Below are positions 1-8,515 of a stretch of DNA of 28,040 nucleotides, in pieces (position 1 is the first letter of the stretch; the number at the start of each line of letters is the position of its first letter). Source of the stretch: Leucogyrophana mollusca. Its lineage: Eukaryota > Basidiomycota > Agaricomycetes > Boletales. The stretch covers positions 1 to 28,040 of the forward strand of contig MU266636.1 in assembly GCA_021014945.1 (NCBI GenBank). Direction: 5' to 3'. The translations under genes and the position numbers were made by a program. Below the pieces are notes generated by a model. The model made no database searches and was not told the origin of the DNA. It saw only the letters and a list, made by a program, of their open reading frames with translations.

Positions 1-305
1 GAGGGAGGTGCGCTTCGCCTATCTTGTTTTAGGTGTGATTTCAATCACGCTCGGTACGGCACTGTCAGACTCCGGCGAAAACTGATACCCATTAAAGACA
101 TGGATTGAAAGGTGCGCCACACGCCACAAGGCCTGCAGACGGGAAAGTCTTGGTAAGCAGATTACTTAGACGCCCCACCGGCCGGACGGGGAAAGGTAAA
201 GGTCTCCCAAAAAAGGAAGATCGGCCATAACTGACGCCGGACGTTTGCAGTTGGTGTCATTTTGCTTCAGTTTCACCCCGCATATTCCCCGACTGACAGC
301 TCCCT
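1..305. other. No gene seen (left edge)
   Basis: I see no convincing coding exon, repeat or RNA gene here. The stretch is probably the 5' flank of the NAT9-like gene that begins at 306. A short open frame from 245 overlaps that gene's first exon in another frame and shows no family features. Confidence 0.5.
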
Positions 306-1118
306 ATGATCTGCGACGCAGTGCTTGTAGGCACCAAGGTCGTTTTGGTTCCATACAGAGCAGAACATGTAGAGGTAGGCATTTTCAATGGTACACCGCT
401 GCTGCCTTGGCTGATATTACGTTCGTTAGAAATACCATCAGTGGATGTCCAATCCTCTCTTACGGGAGCTCACAGCAAGCGATCCCCTCGCCTTGGAAGA
501 AGAGTATGAAATGCCGAGTGCGTTTGCCGAATCGATCACATCGTAAGACCGTTCATCTTGACACAGGTCACCCATTCTCTTGATAAAATGGCGAGAGGAC
601 CCGGATACTAAATCATCCACTGAGGTGGCATAAGACCTCCGTTGATTTCATCTACACAGAACTTACGTTCATCATCCTGGTCCGCGCGGCTGGCCGCGAC
701 GTCTCTTCTTTTTCGATGGCTGGAGACGTGAACCTTTTCCTGAAAGGAAATCCCGGCGATGAAGACCCTGAGGCAGAGGCGGAGATCATGATAGCAGGTA
801 AGCATACCTTTGAAGTACGGTCTCACCATTTTCTTAGCCGTAAGTCTGCTCAGCCCCAGTATATCGCCGTCAAGGCTTTGCGTACGAGGCACTCCGGCTC
901 ATGTTGTCATACGTGACGGCCTCTTCCGCTGATTTCGGCCAGTTTGAGTCTCTTGAAGACAACCCGCCTCCGCCGAGTCCGATAGCTATAAAGCCAACCT
1001 GCTTGGTTGTGCGTATATCTCAGTCGAATACTCCGAGCATATCGCTGTTCGAACGGCTCGGTTTTTCCGTCGTAAAAGTGGTGGGGGTGTAGAGGTGCGA
1101 TACATGACAACGGGGTGA
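306..1118 (+). pseudogene. NAT9: NAT9-like GNAT N-acetyltransferase, damaged
   Basis: The fragments match the N-acetyltransferase 9 family, a GNAT-fold group that uses acetyl-CoA. Exon 1 (306-374) encodes LVGTKVVLVPYRAEHVE. After intron 375-429, exon 2 encodes KYHQWM...LRELTASDPLALEEEYEM. A later block encodes WREDPD, then LTFIILV...GDVNLFLKGN up to 797. After intron 798-853 comes RRQGFAYEALRLMLSYV and the acetyl-CoA-side segment SNTPSISLFERLGF. Three problems suggest decay. Joining exon 2 to the WREDPD block through the visible splice sites (518-566) shifts frame by one and hits a stop. The expected donor after GAT A (608) reads CTAAAT instead of GTAAAT. A TAG at 1090-1092 interrupts the last exon just after a run of five Gs, whereas the frame one base over continues VEVRYMTTG to a TGA at 1116-1118. 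A further intron at 1115-1173 is possible. Family assignment is fairly sure. Pseudogene status is inferred, and sequence error is the alternative. Confidence 0.7.
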
Positions 1119-2367
1119 GTGAGCGAATACATGGGTCCTGGTACCCACCGAATTCTCATCAACATTTGTTCAGACAGCGCAATGCGTGATAGTCTCGGCG
1201 CTAGTAAGAATATGCTTACCTCATGATCATCACCCCAATGTGATATATCGTCGAGGACTTGGATCTTGTCTGCTGACCAGCCGAGCGGCTGACGTTAATG
1301 GCAGTGGCAAACCGCCTGGACTTTGCGGGGCTGGGATATTGCCGCCCAGTCCCTTCCCGATACGTTGCAAGGGGGCCTTACATTCATTAATGGAACTTGA
1401 TGGAAGATGCTGCTCCGCGCGTGTGGGAGAGTTAGAGGACGAAGACGAAGGAGATCGTGTTGGTTTGTAAAAGTTTCAGCTTGCAAGATAGCTTGGACCG
1501 TTCATTGACCGGATAGAAGCCAGAACTCTCTTGCTGCTAACTTACCGTTGGCAAAAGCGACCCGGAAACCTGGGAGTTGTTTCCGCTGTCTGATCGGTCA
1601 GTGGAGGCTACAAAATCGCCTGCATCAAGCGGTCAGTTTCACTCCACACGTCCAAATTCAAGTTCGCAAATGCAGCATCGCGCCAGAGCAGCCGCTTCAA
1701 GGACCGCGTGTACACCCGTCGCTGGCTCTATCCGAAGGAGCCTGCAGAATTATGCTCTGACCCGGTGCATCCTCCTTGAAAGTCGGTCGACCCAAGTCAC
1801 CCATCTTCTGCGTGGTCGCCGTCGCGGGCCGAGGCCGGAGTTATCCACAAATCCAATTACAGCTGGCGTGGCGTAGGGTTCAGTCGCACGATACTCGGGT
1901 GCTAACAATCGGGCGACGTTTCCCTTCCTTAAGCTTCCTCCACTGCCTCGTGCGGACCTGGAAAATCTCCAAGCAAGTGCCATTAGTTTTTATTTATTTT
2001 GCACACCCCCCTGCAATCTGCGCAGATAGGGATGAGCTAGTCGGTATGGAGCTTACTTGTGGGGAGGATTTTATTTGACCTGACTGTTACGCGACCAGTT
2101 CGAGATGTCATTTCCATTCGTGACACACAAGCTGATCACGGGTGAGTGCTTCAAATCAAGGGATCATCGCAGCTCGAACGCGTGGTTGACGTTATCGTCA
2201 ACTTTCACTCCACCTTCGAATCATCTATCGAGAACATATATAGCGTGTTCCGTCAAATCAATATCCGTCAACAAACTTTGGTATCTCAGCGAATCTTCCA
2301 GTGCTCAGAATCTTAGCCGGTGTTGAACGCGATACCCAAAAGGCACCTCATCTCTTGTGCATTCAAT
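1119..2367. other. Unassigned interval, no recognisable gene
   Basis: Several open frames of 60-100 codons lie here, for example 1186-1470 (+, ending in an acidic tail), 1577-1876 (+, rich in Ser, Ala and Arg) and 1750-1983 (-, Arg-rich). None resembles a family I know and none joins to a neighbour by plausible splicing. The right end is presumably the promoter of the BTB gene. A small lineage-specific gene cannot be excluded. Confidence 0.4.
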
Positions 2368-3570
2368 ATGGAGACCGACAGCGACGGTGGATGGACTGAT
2401 CTTCTCCCACTCTTCTCTGGATTTGCGAATCCACAACGACCGGAAAATATCATGCACGCAGACACTCCTCCGCCCCTGCCCACAGCTCCCGCCACATCCT
2501 CGTCACATCCTGTTCTGCCCGTATGTGTTCTAACGACCTAAGCAGAGGTCATGCTTACGGCGATGGTGCAGGTGTATCGCTCGTCTTCCATTCCGCCACC
2601 CACACCCCCTCCTCAACTGGCGCAAAGCGCGCCCTTTTTGATTTCAACTGCATTTCCACCCACATCCCCGGATTCTTTCCACCCATCGGACCTGATACTG
2701 TTATCCTCAGACTTAGTATTCTTCCATGTGCACCGCTCGGCATTGCAGGCGGCGTCAACTAGGGCCTTCCGCATATCATTTCCTTCTTTACCGCCTTCGT
2801 CAAGTGATATCGTGGAACCCGTGATTAGTATCCCAGAGTCTTCGACGACCCTAAATATCATCCTCCATTCAATATATGGCCAATCATCCTTCCGTTTCGC
2901 GCCATCGTTCGAGGCCCTTTCTGCCGCTGTGGCAGCTTTGCTTCCCAATGAGCTCTCCGTCAGAGAGTTTGTTGCTCTTACAAGCCCTCTTGGTGCCCTT
3001 ATTCTTGCTCACGCTCCCCTTCACCCGATAGAAGCCTATGCTCTTGCCGCTCAATACGATTTGCACGATCTTGCCGTTGTCACATCCTCCCACCTCCTGT
3101 CTTTCAACCTGTCTTCTGTCACGGACGAATTGGCAGAGCAGATCGGCCCTCGGTATCTGAAGCGCCTGTTTCTGTTGCATTTTGGGCGCATAGAGGCCCT
3201 CAAACGCCTTCTTATGCCGCCTCCACATCCTCACCCAGCCACTCCAACGTGCCCTTTTACAGCTCAGAGCAAGGTGGTGAGAGCCTGGACTCTGATGGCG
3301 GCGTATCTAATTTGGGACTGTGGAGTAGGTTCGCACCACAGAGCTTCCACGTATCGGGGGTATATCTGACAAACCGACCGCCAGATCTATCTACAGAGAC
3401 TATCAAGTCTATCATGGGTCCGATGGCAGACCATATTCAGTGCCCAATTTGTCGCGATTCTCTGAAAAGCAGAATGCAGACGTTGGTTGTGCAGTGGACC
3501 AATATCAAAGTGAGTTATCGTTCACACATAAATCTGTGACCATTGACACGTCGTATAGAGGACGATATAG
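2368..3570 (+). CDS. BTB/POZ domain protein of the Agaricomycete type
   Basis: Proposed exons are 2368-2520, 2572-3319, 3385-3509 and 3559-3570, giving 345 residues. The N-terminus (METDSDGGW) is followed by a Pro/Ser-rich linker. The BTB fold then begins near residue 90 with SDLILLSSDLVFFHVHRSAL, the strand-helix core in which a residue pair such as HVHR is typical. An alpha-helical region follows (PLHPIEAYALAAQYDLHDLA). The C-terminus has a CPIC pair and LVVQWTNIK, and a 12-nt last exon supplies Arg-Thr-Ile-stop, an ending common in this family. BTB domains mediate dimerisation and often act as cullin-3 adaptors. The substrate and role of this fungal family are unknown. The exon 2/3 junction is uncertain: the best-looking donor (GTAGGT at 3325) is out of phase with the acceptor at 3384, so I used a weaker GTGGAG donor at 3320. 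Confidence 0.78.
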
Positions 3571-3870
3571 AGAGATCGGGCACCGCGTTGGACAGCGAAA
3601 GATGTAGCGAGACTCGACAGGACATATAGCTGGCCCTATACATCGGCAATGAAACACAAGATGCTGCAGTAATTCAATGACGGGCAACGCGGTTAGTACT
3701 CCAAAACGGCATAAGAAATGCCATTCCAGCGCCCGCAGTACCTCGAGGGATACTGCGCGTGACACGGCAAAAGGGACCTGACAGCGTGTATTTAATGTAG
3801 CATGCTGTCAATGTGTTGCTATAATTTCTCTCATGCCGTCTGAAACGCACAGTACAGCCCTGCCTTCGGC
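3571..3870. other. Convergent intergenic region, no gene seen
   Basis: These 300 bases separate the stop codons of the BTB gene (+) and MED22 (-) and probably hold both 3' ends. A minus-strand open frame at 3505-3765 runs into the BTB gene's last intron and shows no family features. Confidence 0.55.
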
Positions 3871-4462
3871 TTAAAGACTCTGCGGACGCTTGAGTAAATC
3901 ATCGAGGAGTGCGGCCACTTTCCGTTTAGCGTCCTCCTTCTCGTGATGGACATGCTTAAGCTCTGCGTCACGGCGATGTGCGATCTGCGCTTCGTCAGAT
4001 AATAACAGCAGCAATTTCAAAGAGTGTGTGATGGAGAGCAACGAGTTCGCTGCGCGCACCTGCAGGATGGCATCAGCTGAGAGCACCTCGGAGCTACCAC
4101 TATTGGCTGTCGATCAGCTCACCATCGACTCTGCCCGTGATTGAACCTGGAAAGACTCTTGTGCAATGCGAAATTTGTCCTTATCTCCGATCTTTGCGCT
4201 TTGTCTGAGCTCACGCGTAGACAATGGGAAGATAGTCGAAAGGAAACGCACGCACCGATGCGAGGCTAACTATGTCGACCATGCCATCGACAAGAGTGTC
4301 GACCTCAGAGTCGAGCCTTTTGTTCCATTCCTCCTCGATTGCGTCCAAGTACTGGTCAGAGTTTTGATCTACGAGAGATTGGTTGGCGTGGTTGCGTTGG
4401 AGTAGTTTGGCTGTAGGAAGTGCTGAAGGACGAGAGACGTCGGTTTGTGGAGGCTCAGCCAT
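3871..4462 (-). CDS. MED22: Mediator complex subunit 22 (Med22/Surf5)
   Basis: Three exons, 4462-4256, 4191-4123 and 4059-3871, give a 154-residue protein. Both introns (64 and 63 nt) are GT-AG and phase 0. The conserved core runs from about residue 35: YLDAIEEEWNKRLDSEVDTL, then LVDGMVDIVSLAS, then across the first junction IGDKDKFRIAQESFQVQSRA, and across the second VRAANSLLSITHSLKLLLLL. This is the Med22 head-module signature. The C-terminal third is charged and probably coiled coil (ELKHVHHEKEDAKRKVAALL). Med22 belongs to the Mediator head, where it helps link RNA polymerase II to activators in the nucleus. Length fits fungal Med22. The start is the first Met, with an ordinary flexible leader rich in Pro, Ser and Asn. 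Confidence 0.93.
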
Positions 4463-5534
4463 TCATGCATAAATAGTATGTGATGGATGTCCGCGAAGAG
4501 TCATGCGGCACGAACTTGTTATTGTTTTTTGGAACACAAGTGAGCGTTACTGTACATGCATGCTGCAGCTTGCAGGCTAAAAAGTCTGTCAGTACAGTTA
4601 CTATTTTTTTTAATCTTCCTAGCAAAAACTTAGGATCCTTCCAGGGAAGAACCAGGAAGAACCAAGAGCTGTGACATACGCCGCCGGGGTAGTTGCAAGA
4701 TGCTCCAAAGCCCACGGCGGTCTTGATCAGAGACTGATCAGAGCTGCCTCCAGTTGCAGGTCCCTTCGTACATTTGGACGCACTTACTTTTTGTCACATA
4801 AGAATATGGTCGCGTATGTGTTTTCCGCCCTTGTTGATGTTACCTTAAGCTCTTCCAGCGCTTACACTCACGGCACTATCTCCCGTAGGCAGACCAGACA
4901 GAACAGACATCGCATCCAATTGACAGTGAACACGATATGCTTCTCACAGAAATTGCCTGCTCAGCCACGAATGCAAGGGTCCCAGTTTCCGAGTGCGTGC
5001 GAATTGCACGTCGGGTTGTTCAAAAAAGCGGAAGCGTCAAACCTCAGATCTTCAGATGGTACGATTTATACTCAAGCCCCCCCTTAACCTCATTAACCCG
5101 AACATTGAACGTTCCGGTTTTTATGGCATGTACTCACATATCGTCTTTTTGACGTCTATCCGGAAATTTTCAGCTCCCTTACCGTCGCCGGAAAAGTTCG
5201 TCACCCTGTCTCTGGGCAGTCTTGTTGGGTCCACATGACAGATACTATCATAAGTATGTTCCGATAATTGGTTACCGAAGCCCACGTCTTTATTACTTTG
5301 CGCACAGATACTGATCGCCGTGCCTTTTCAAAGCATCTCGGCTCAATCCTATATCTCCTTGAATTGGTGGTATCGCGCCGTTCGAGTTCGTTTGCACCTT
5401 TTGGAGTGGGCGTAGAGAGGCATAGTGGTCTCTCAGCTGCCTAGTCGACTCGGATCCTCGCAGCTTCCACGGCATTACTAGATGACGAGGTGAGCAGTTT
5501 GGTCGCAAGATCGGCCGACAAGGGTTCAAGTTCC
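4463..5534. other. Unassigned interval between MED22 and the transporter promoter
   Basis: I cannot identify a gene here. Two pieces look mildly exon-like. One is a plus-strand stretch at 4937-5058 (SECVRIARRVVQKSG, followed by a GTACGA donor-like site). The other is a minus-strand stretch near 4780-4670 with spaced cysteines (CTKGPATGGSSDQSLIK, then GASCNYPGGVC). Neither extends to a full domain. The left part must contain the MED22 promoter. Confidence 0.4.
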
Positions 5535-5545
5535 TTATCAGATAA
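5535..5545. promoter_or_regulatory. GATA-factor palindrome 1 (TTATCAGATAA)
   Basis: The site contains ATCAGATAA, an exact match to ATCWGATAA, the published motif of iron-responsive fungal GATA repressors (Sre1/SreA/Urbs1/Fep1 class). It lies 162 bp upstream of the siderophore transporter start codon. Binding is inferred. Confidence 0.75.
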
Positions 5546-5565
5546 AGTAAGATCAGGCCATTTGC

Positions 5566-5576
5566 TTATCTGATAA
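5566..5576. promoter_or_regulatory. GATA-factor palindrome 2 (TTATCTGATAA)
   Basis: This is a perfect match to ATCWGATAA, 31 bp (about three helical turns) downstream of site 1 and on the same face of the helix. It is part of the cluster in front of the siderophore transporter. Confidence 0.78.
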
Positions 5577-5618
5577 AACTTGGCACTGCTAATCAGCTTA
5601 GTCATCCTTCAAAACATT

Positions 5619-5629
5619 TTATCTGATAA
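5619..5629. promoter_or_regulatory. GATA-factor palindrome 3 (TTATCTGATAA)
   Basis: The third exact copy is identical to site 2. It lies 53 bp (about five helical turns) further on and 34 bp before a TATAAAA box. No other copy of this palindrome was seen in the window, so the cluster is specific to this promoter. Confidence 0.78.
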
Positions 5630-5662
5630 TTCGTTCTTGCCAGTGGGACATGGGGATCCAGC

Positions 5663-5669
5663 TATAAAA
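5663..5669 (+). promoter_or_regulatory. Putative TATA box (TATAAAA)
   Basis: TATAAAA lies 34 bp upstream of the chosen ATG at 5697. An out-of-frame ATG at 5669 overlaps it and would precede any transcript started from this box. If the box is used, the 5' leader is very short. Confidence 0.45.
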
Positions 5670-5696
5670 TGGCTGTCAGTTTCAGGTTCAAACAAC

Positions 5697-8312
5697 ATGT
5701 CCCTCAACTTAGAAGTAAAAATCTCTACGGTCGACAGCCCTGCGACCGATGGAAAACGGCATGCACATCTCGGTGTCACCAAAGTCGAAGGTGCCCAAAG
5801 GATATATGGCCGTTACTCCCGTTGGTGTCTGTTCGTAGGGTTCGTAGCCTGGTCTCGCTGCCGTTCATCCTGTTGCTAATTTGTGCTTTAGTCTCGGCCT
5901 TGCGTCTTATATATATTCTCTCGACGGGTCAACAACCTCAGCCTATCTCACTTTCGCGACCTCGACATTCAATGGGCATAGTCTAATCGGTTCCATTACC
6001 GTCGCACAATCCCTTATTGGTTAGTCTTTATAAAAAAACTGCCAACACTACTCGCGCTGACTACGTTATCAAAGTGGCTGTCGGTAAGCCGGCCATTGCC
6101 AAACTAGCTGATGTATCATCCCGTGGGTCTGCCTACCTCGGTGTCTGTGGGTACCGTTGTTATCGGATTTTACGACAATACGCTTATCCCTTGTGTCCAG
6201 TGGTGTTTTATGTGCTAGGTAGGATTTCTGCCTACATGCAGTGCATGGGCCGTCGACGAGCCTCCTCAACCAGGATACACCGTAATCGCTTCTGCGTCCA
6301 ATATCAGCACAGTCGCTGGTGGAATTATACTTTACGCTGTGTAAGTACGACTAGCATTACTCTGTTTCTTCAGCTAACATCTACCTACATAGCGGATACA
6401 CGTTCGTCGTGCATTAGTGTATTCTCGTTATGACTGCGCTCACACAAACAATCAGTGGTCTCCAGCTCCTTACGCAAATTATCATTGCTGATATCACTAC
6501 TCTCTCTTGGCGCGGTCTGGTCGCGTCGCTTGTCAATGCGCCCTTCCTCATCAATGCCTTCGTTGGCTCTAACATATCAACGGCGGTCATAAAGCATGCA
6601 GGCTGGCGCTGGGGATGTAACTCCATTTCCCTTTCCCTTGCCTTGGCAATCGCTCACCCACAATCCTCCTAGACGGCATGTTTGCCATACTTGTCCCCGC
6701 TACGCTTGCGCCGCTCATCGTTACCCTCCTCTGGGCTGAGCACAGGGCGAAACAACCTGGTATAATGGAGGAGCCCGCTTCAGAACCTCAGCCTTTGCAT
6801 CCGGGTCAGATTCATCGCCACTCAGGAGGGACACCATCAACTGTTAACAATTTTGGAAAGACAGGAAGTGTCACCAGGCGTTTTCTGCGAGTTGCGGAGC
6901 AGCTGGATCTCTTGGGGCTTGTGCTCCTTGGTATCGCCGTTTCGCTTATATTGTTGCCACTGACATTGAGTCAAACTGTTTCCGGGAGATGGAGGAATGG
7001 TCGGTTCTTCAGTTCTCTTCGGCGTTTTGTCAGGTTATTAACAGACCGTGTTCCCTTTCGTCCTACAACGACACACACATCACCCCACAGCCTCGATAAT
7101 TGCAATGCTTGCGGTTGGTGTTGTGCTGCTCGCCGTATTCGTGTTCTGGGACTTGTATATTGCAAAACATCCTGTGATTGCGCCGCGCTTCTTGCGGAAT
7201 AGAAGCGTAGTCTTTGCCTCTCTCATTGGGTTCTTCGACTTTGTGGGTCCTGATACAAGCCATGCAGAGAACACTTTCTAACGGTGCATGACCCAGGTTT
7301 CCTTTTACCTCACATTCACTTACCTTTACTCGTTCGTTTTAGTTGTGAAGCCGTGGTGCGTCCCTCACCCTAGTTGAAACCATACCATACGTGTTGAGGC
7401 ATTGCAGGTCTCTTGTGGATGCCACTTACTTCATCCAGACACAATCTGTTGCGCTTACGTTCTTCGGCATACTAGCTGGGGTGACTATGCGCTTCTTGCG
7501 CGGATACAAGGTTCGATATTCAAAGAATCCCCGCAATCTCAGCAACGATCATATACCCGTCTCTTTAGCATGTCCTCGTGGTCGGCCTCTCTATACGCCT
7601 CCTGTCAGTGTCAGTCTTCCCGCACGCCGTTATTATTGCTGAACCGCATCCACCCAGCGGCGTCGCCCTGATGATGCACTCCCGCGGAGCCAATGGGTCA
7701 GCTGTCGAGCTCGTGTGGACACAAATACTACAAGGGATGGGCGGTGGTCTCGCAGCCGTGTCAGTACAAGTTGGCGCACAAGCTGCTGTCCCACATGCCG
7801 ACGTCGCGATGGTCACTGCTATCTTTTTGCTTGTGACAGAGATCGGGGGTGCAGTGGGCAACGCGTGTGGTGTGTTCTGTTCCTTCCATCTTACCCTTCG
7901 CGCTGAGTCATCTCGCTTGCGCACAGCCGGTGCTATATGGTCCAATTCGATGCCGGGAAACCTGCAGAAACATCTCCCCTGGCTCTCGGACGGACAACGA
8001 GCTGACCTCTACGGCAGCATAGTGTCCGCAGCTTCTAGCCCCCTCGGAGACCCTGTGCGAGAGGGTGTGATACAAGGTATGCCGGGAGTGTCGCTAGACA
8101 CAGCGTGTTTTACAAAGGCAATTTTTACAGCTTACGACGACACGATGAAAATCATGGTGATAGCGGCATTGATACTCAGTATCATACCGGCCCTTCTCGC
8201 CCTTGGGATGCCCAACCATCGACTGGGAGAACACCAGAACGCCGTTGATGCTACTGACCCGACCGGGACAATTATCAGGGAGAAGGGGGCCAAAGGGGAC
8301 CGCGAGGCCTAG
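5697..8312 (+). CDS. Siderophore-iron transporter, MFS family (MIR/SIT type)
   Basis: Fifteen exons encode 605 residues, the usual length for the family: 5697-5839, 5892-6019, 6075-6140, 6201-6218, 6274-6340, 6393-6401, 6456-6616, 6673-6999, 7091-7242, 7297-7355, 7408-7510, 7569-7609, 7658-7869, 7927-8076 and 8131-8312. All junctions keep frame. Recognisable segments include a cytoplasmic leader ending AQRIYGRYSRW, then LASYIYSLDGSTTSAYLTFA, VGKPAIAKLADVSSRGSAY, GYTGLQLLTQIIIADITTLS, WRGLVASLVNAPFLINAFVG, GWRWGYGMFAILVPATLAPL, the long loop in the middle, HSRGANGSAVELVWTQILQG, VPHADVAMVTAIFLL and a tail ending AYDDTMKIM. Proteins of this group import Fe(III)-siderophore complexes across the plasma membrane by proton symport, with 12-14 membrane helices. 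The three GATA palindromes upstream suggest repression when iron is plentiful. The substrate cannot be read from sequence. No siderophore synthetase lies nearby, so uptake of foreign siderophores is possible. Confidence 0.95.
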
Positions 8313-8515
8313 TGAACTACCGGCCCTGTGCATGGCCGCAAGCTCTCGATGGCATCTGTGCCGCATGTTCTTGAACACAGGTTTCACCGCTGGGAAAACG
8401 GATGGCAGGACGTGTATGGGTCGCATGCAGGGTACTTAGGGTCATAAAAACTTCATGTCAGTATATACAACAAATGCGTGCTAAACACACTGCCAATTGA
8501 GTCAATGCATGCGGA
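8313..8515. other. Short convergent intergenic region
   Basis: Only 203 bases separate the stop of the siderophore transporter (+) from that of the PPR-like gene (-). The two 3' untranslated regions probably meet or overlap here. I see no gene. Confidence 0.6.

Noticed and set aside
4670..4780. Minus-strand cysteine-containing stretch that might be a small secreted protein
   Set aside because: No start with a signal peptide and no closed set of exons could be built. The cysteines lie between donor-like and acceptor-like sites and may be intergenic.
4937..5058. Possible exon of a small UPF0045/ECM15-like protein (SECVRIARRVVQKSG)
   Set aside because: The similarity covers only some 20 residues. 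No flanking exon with the family's other motifs could be found, so no function was assigned.
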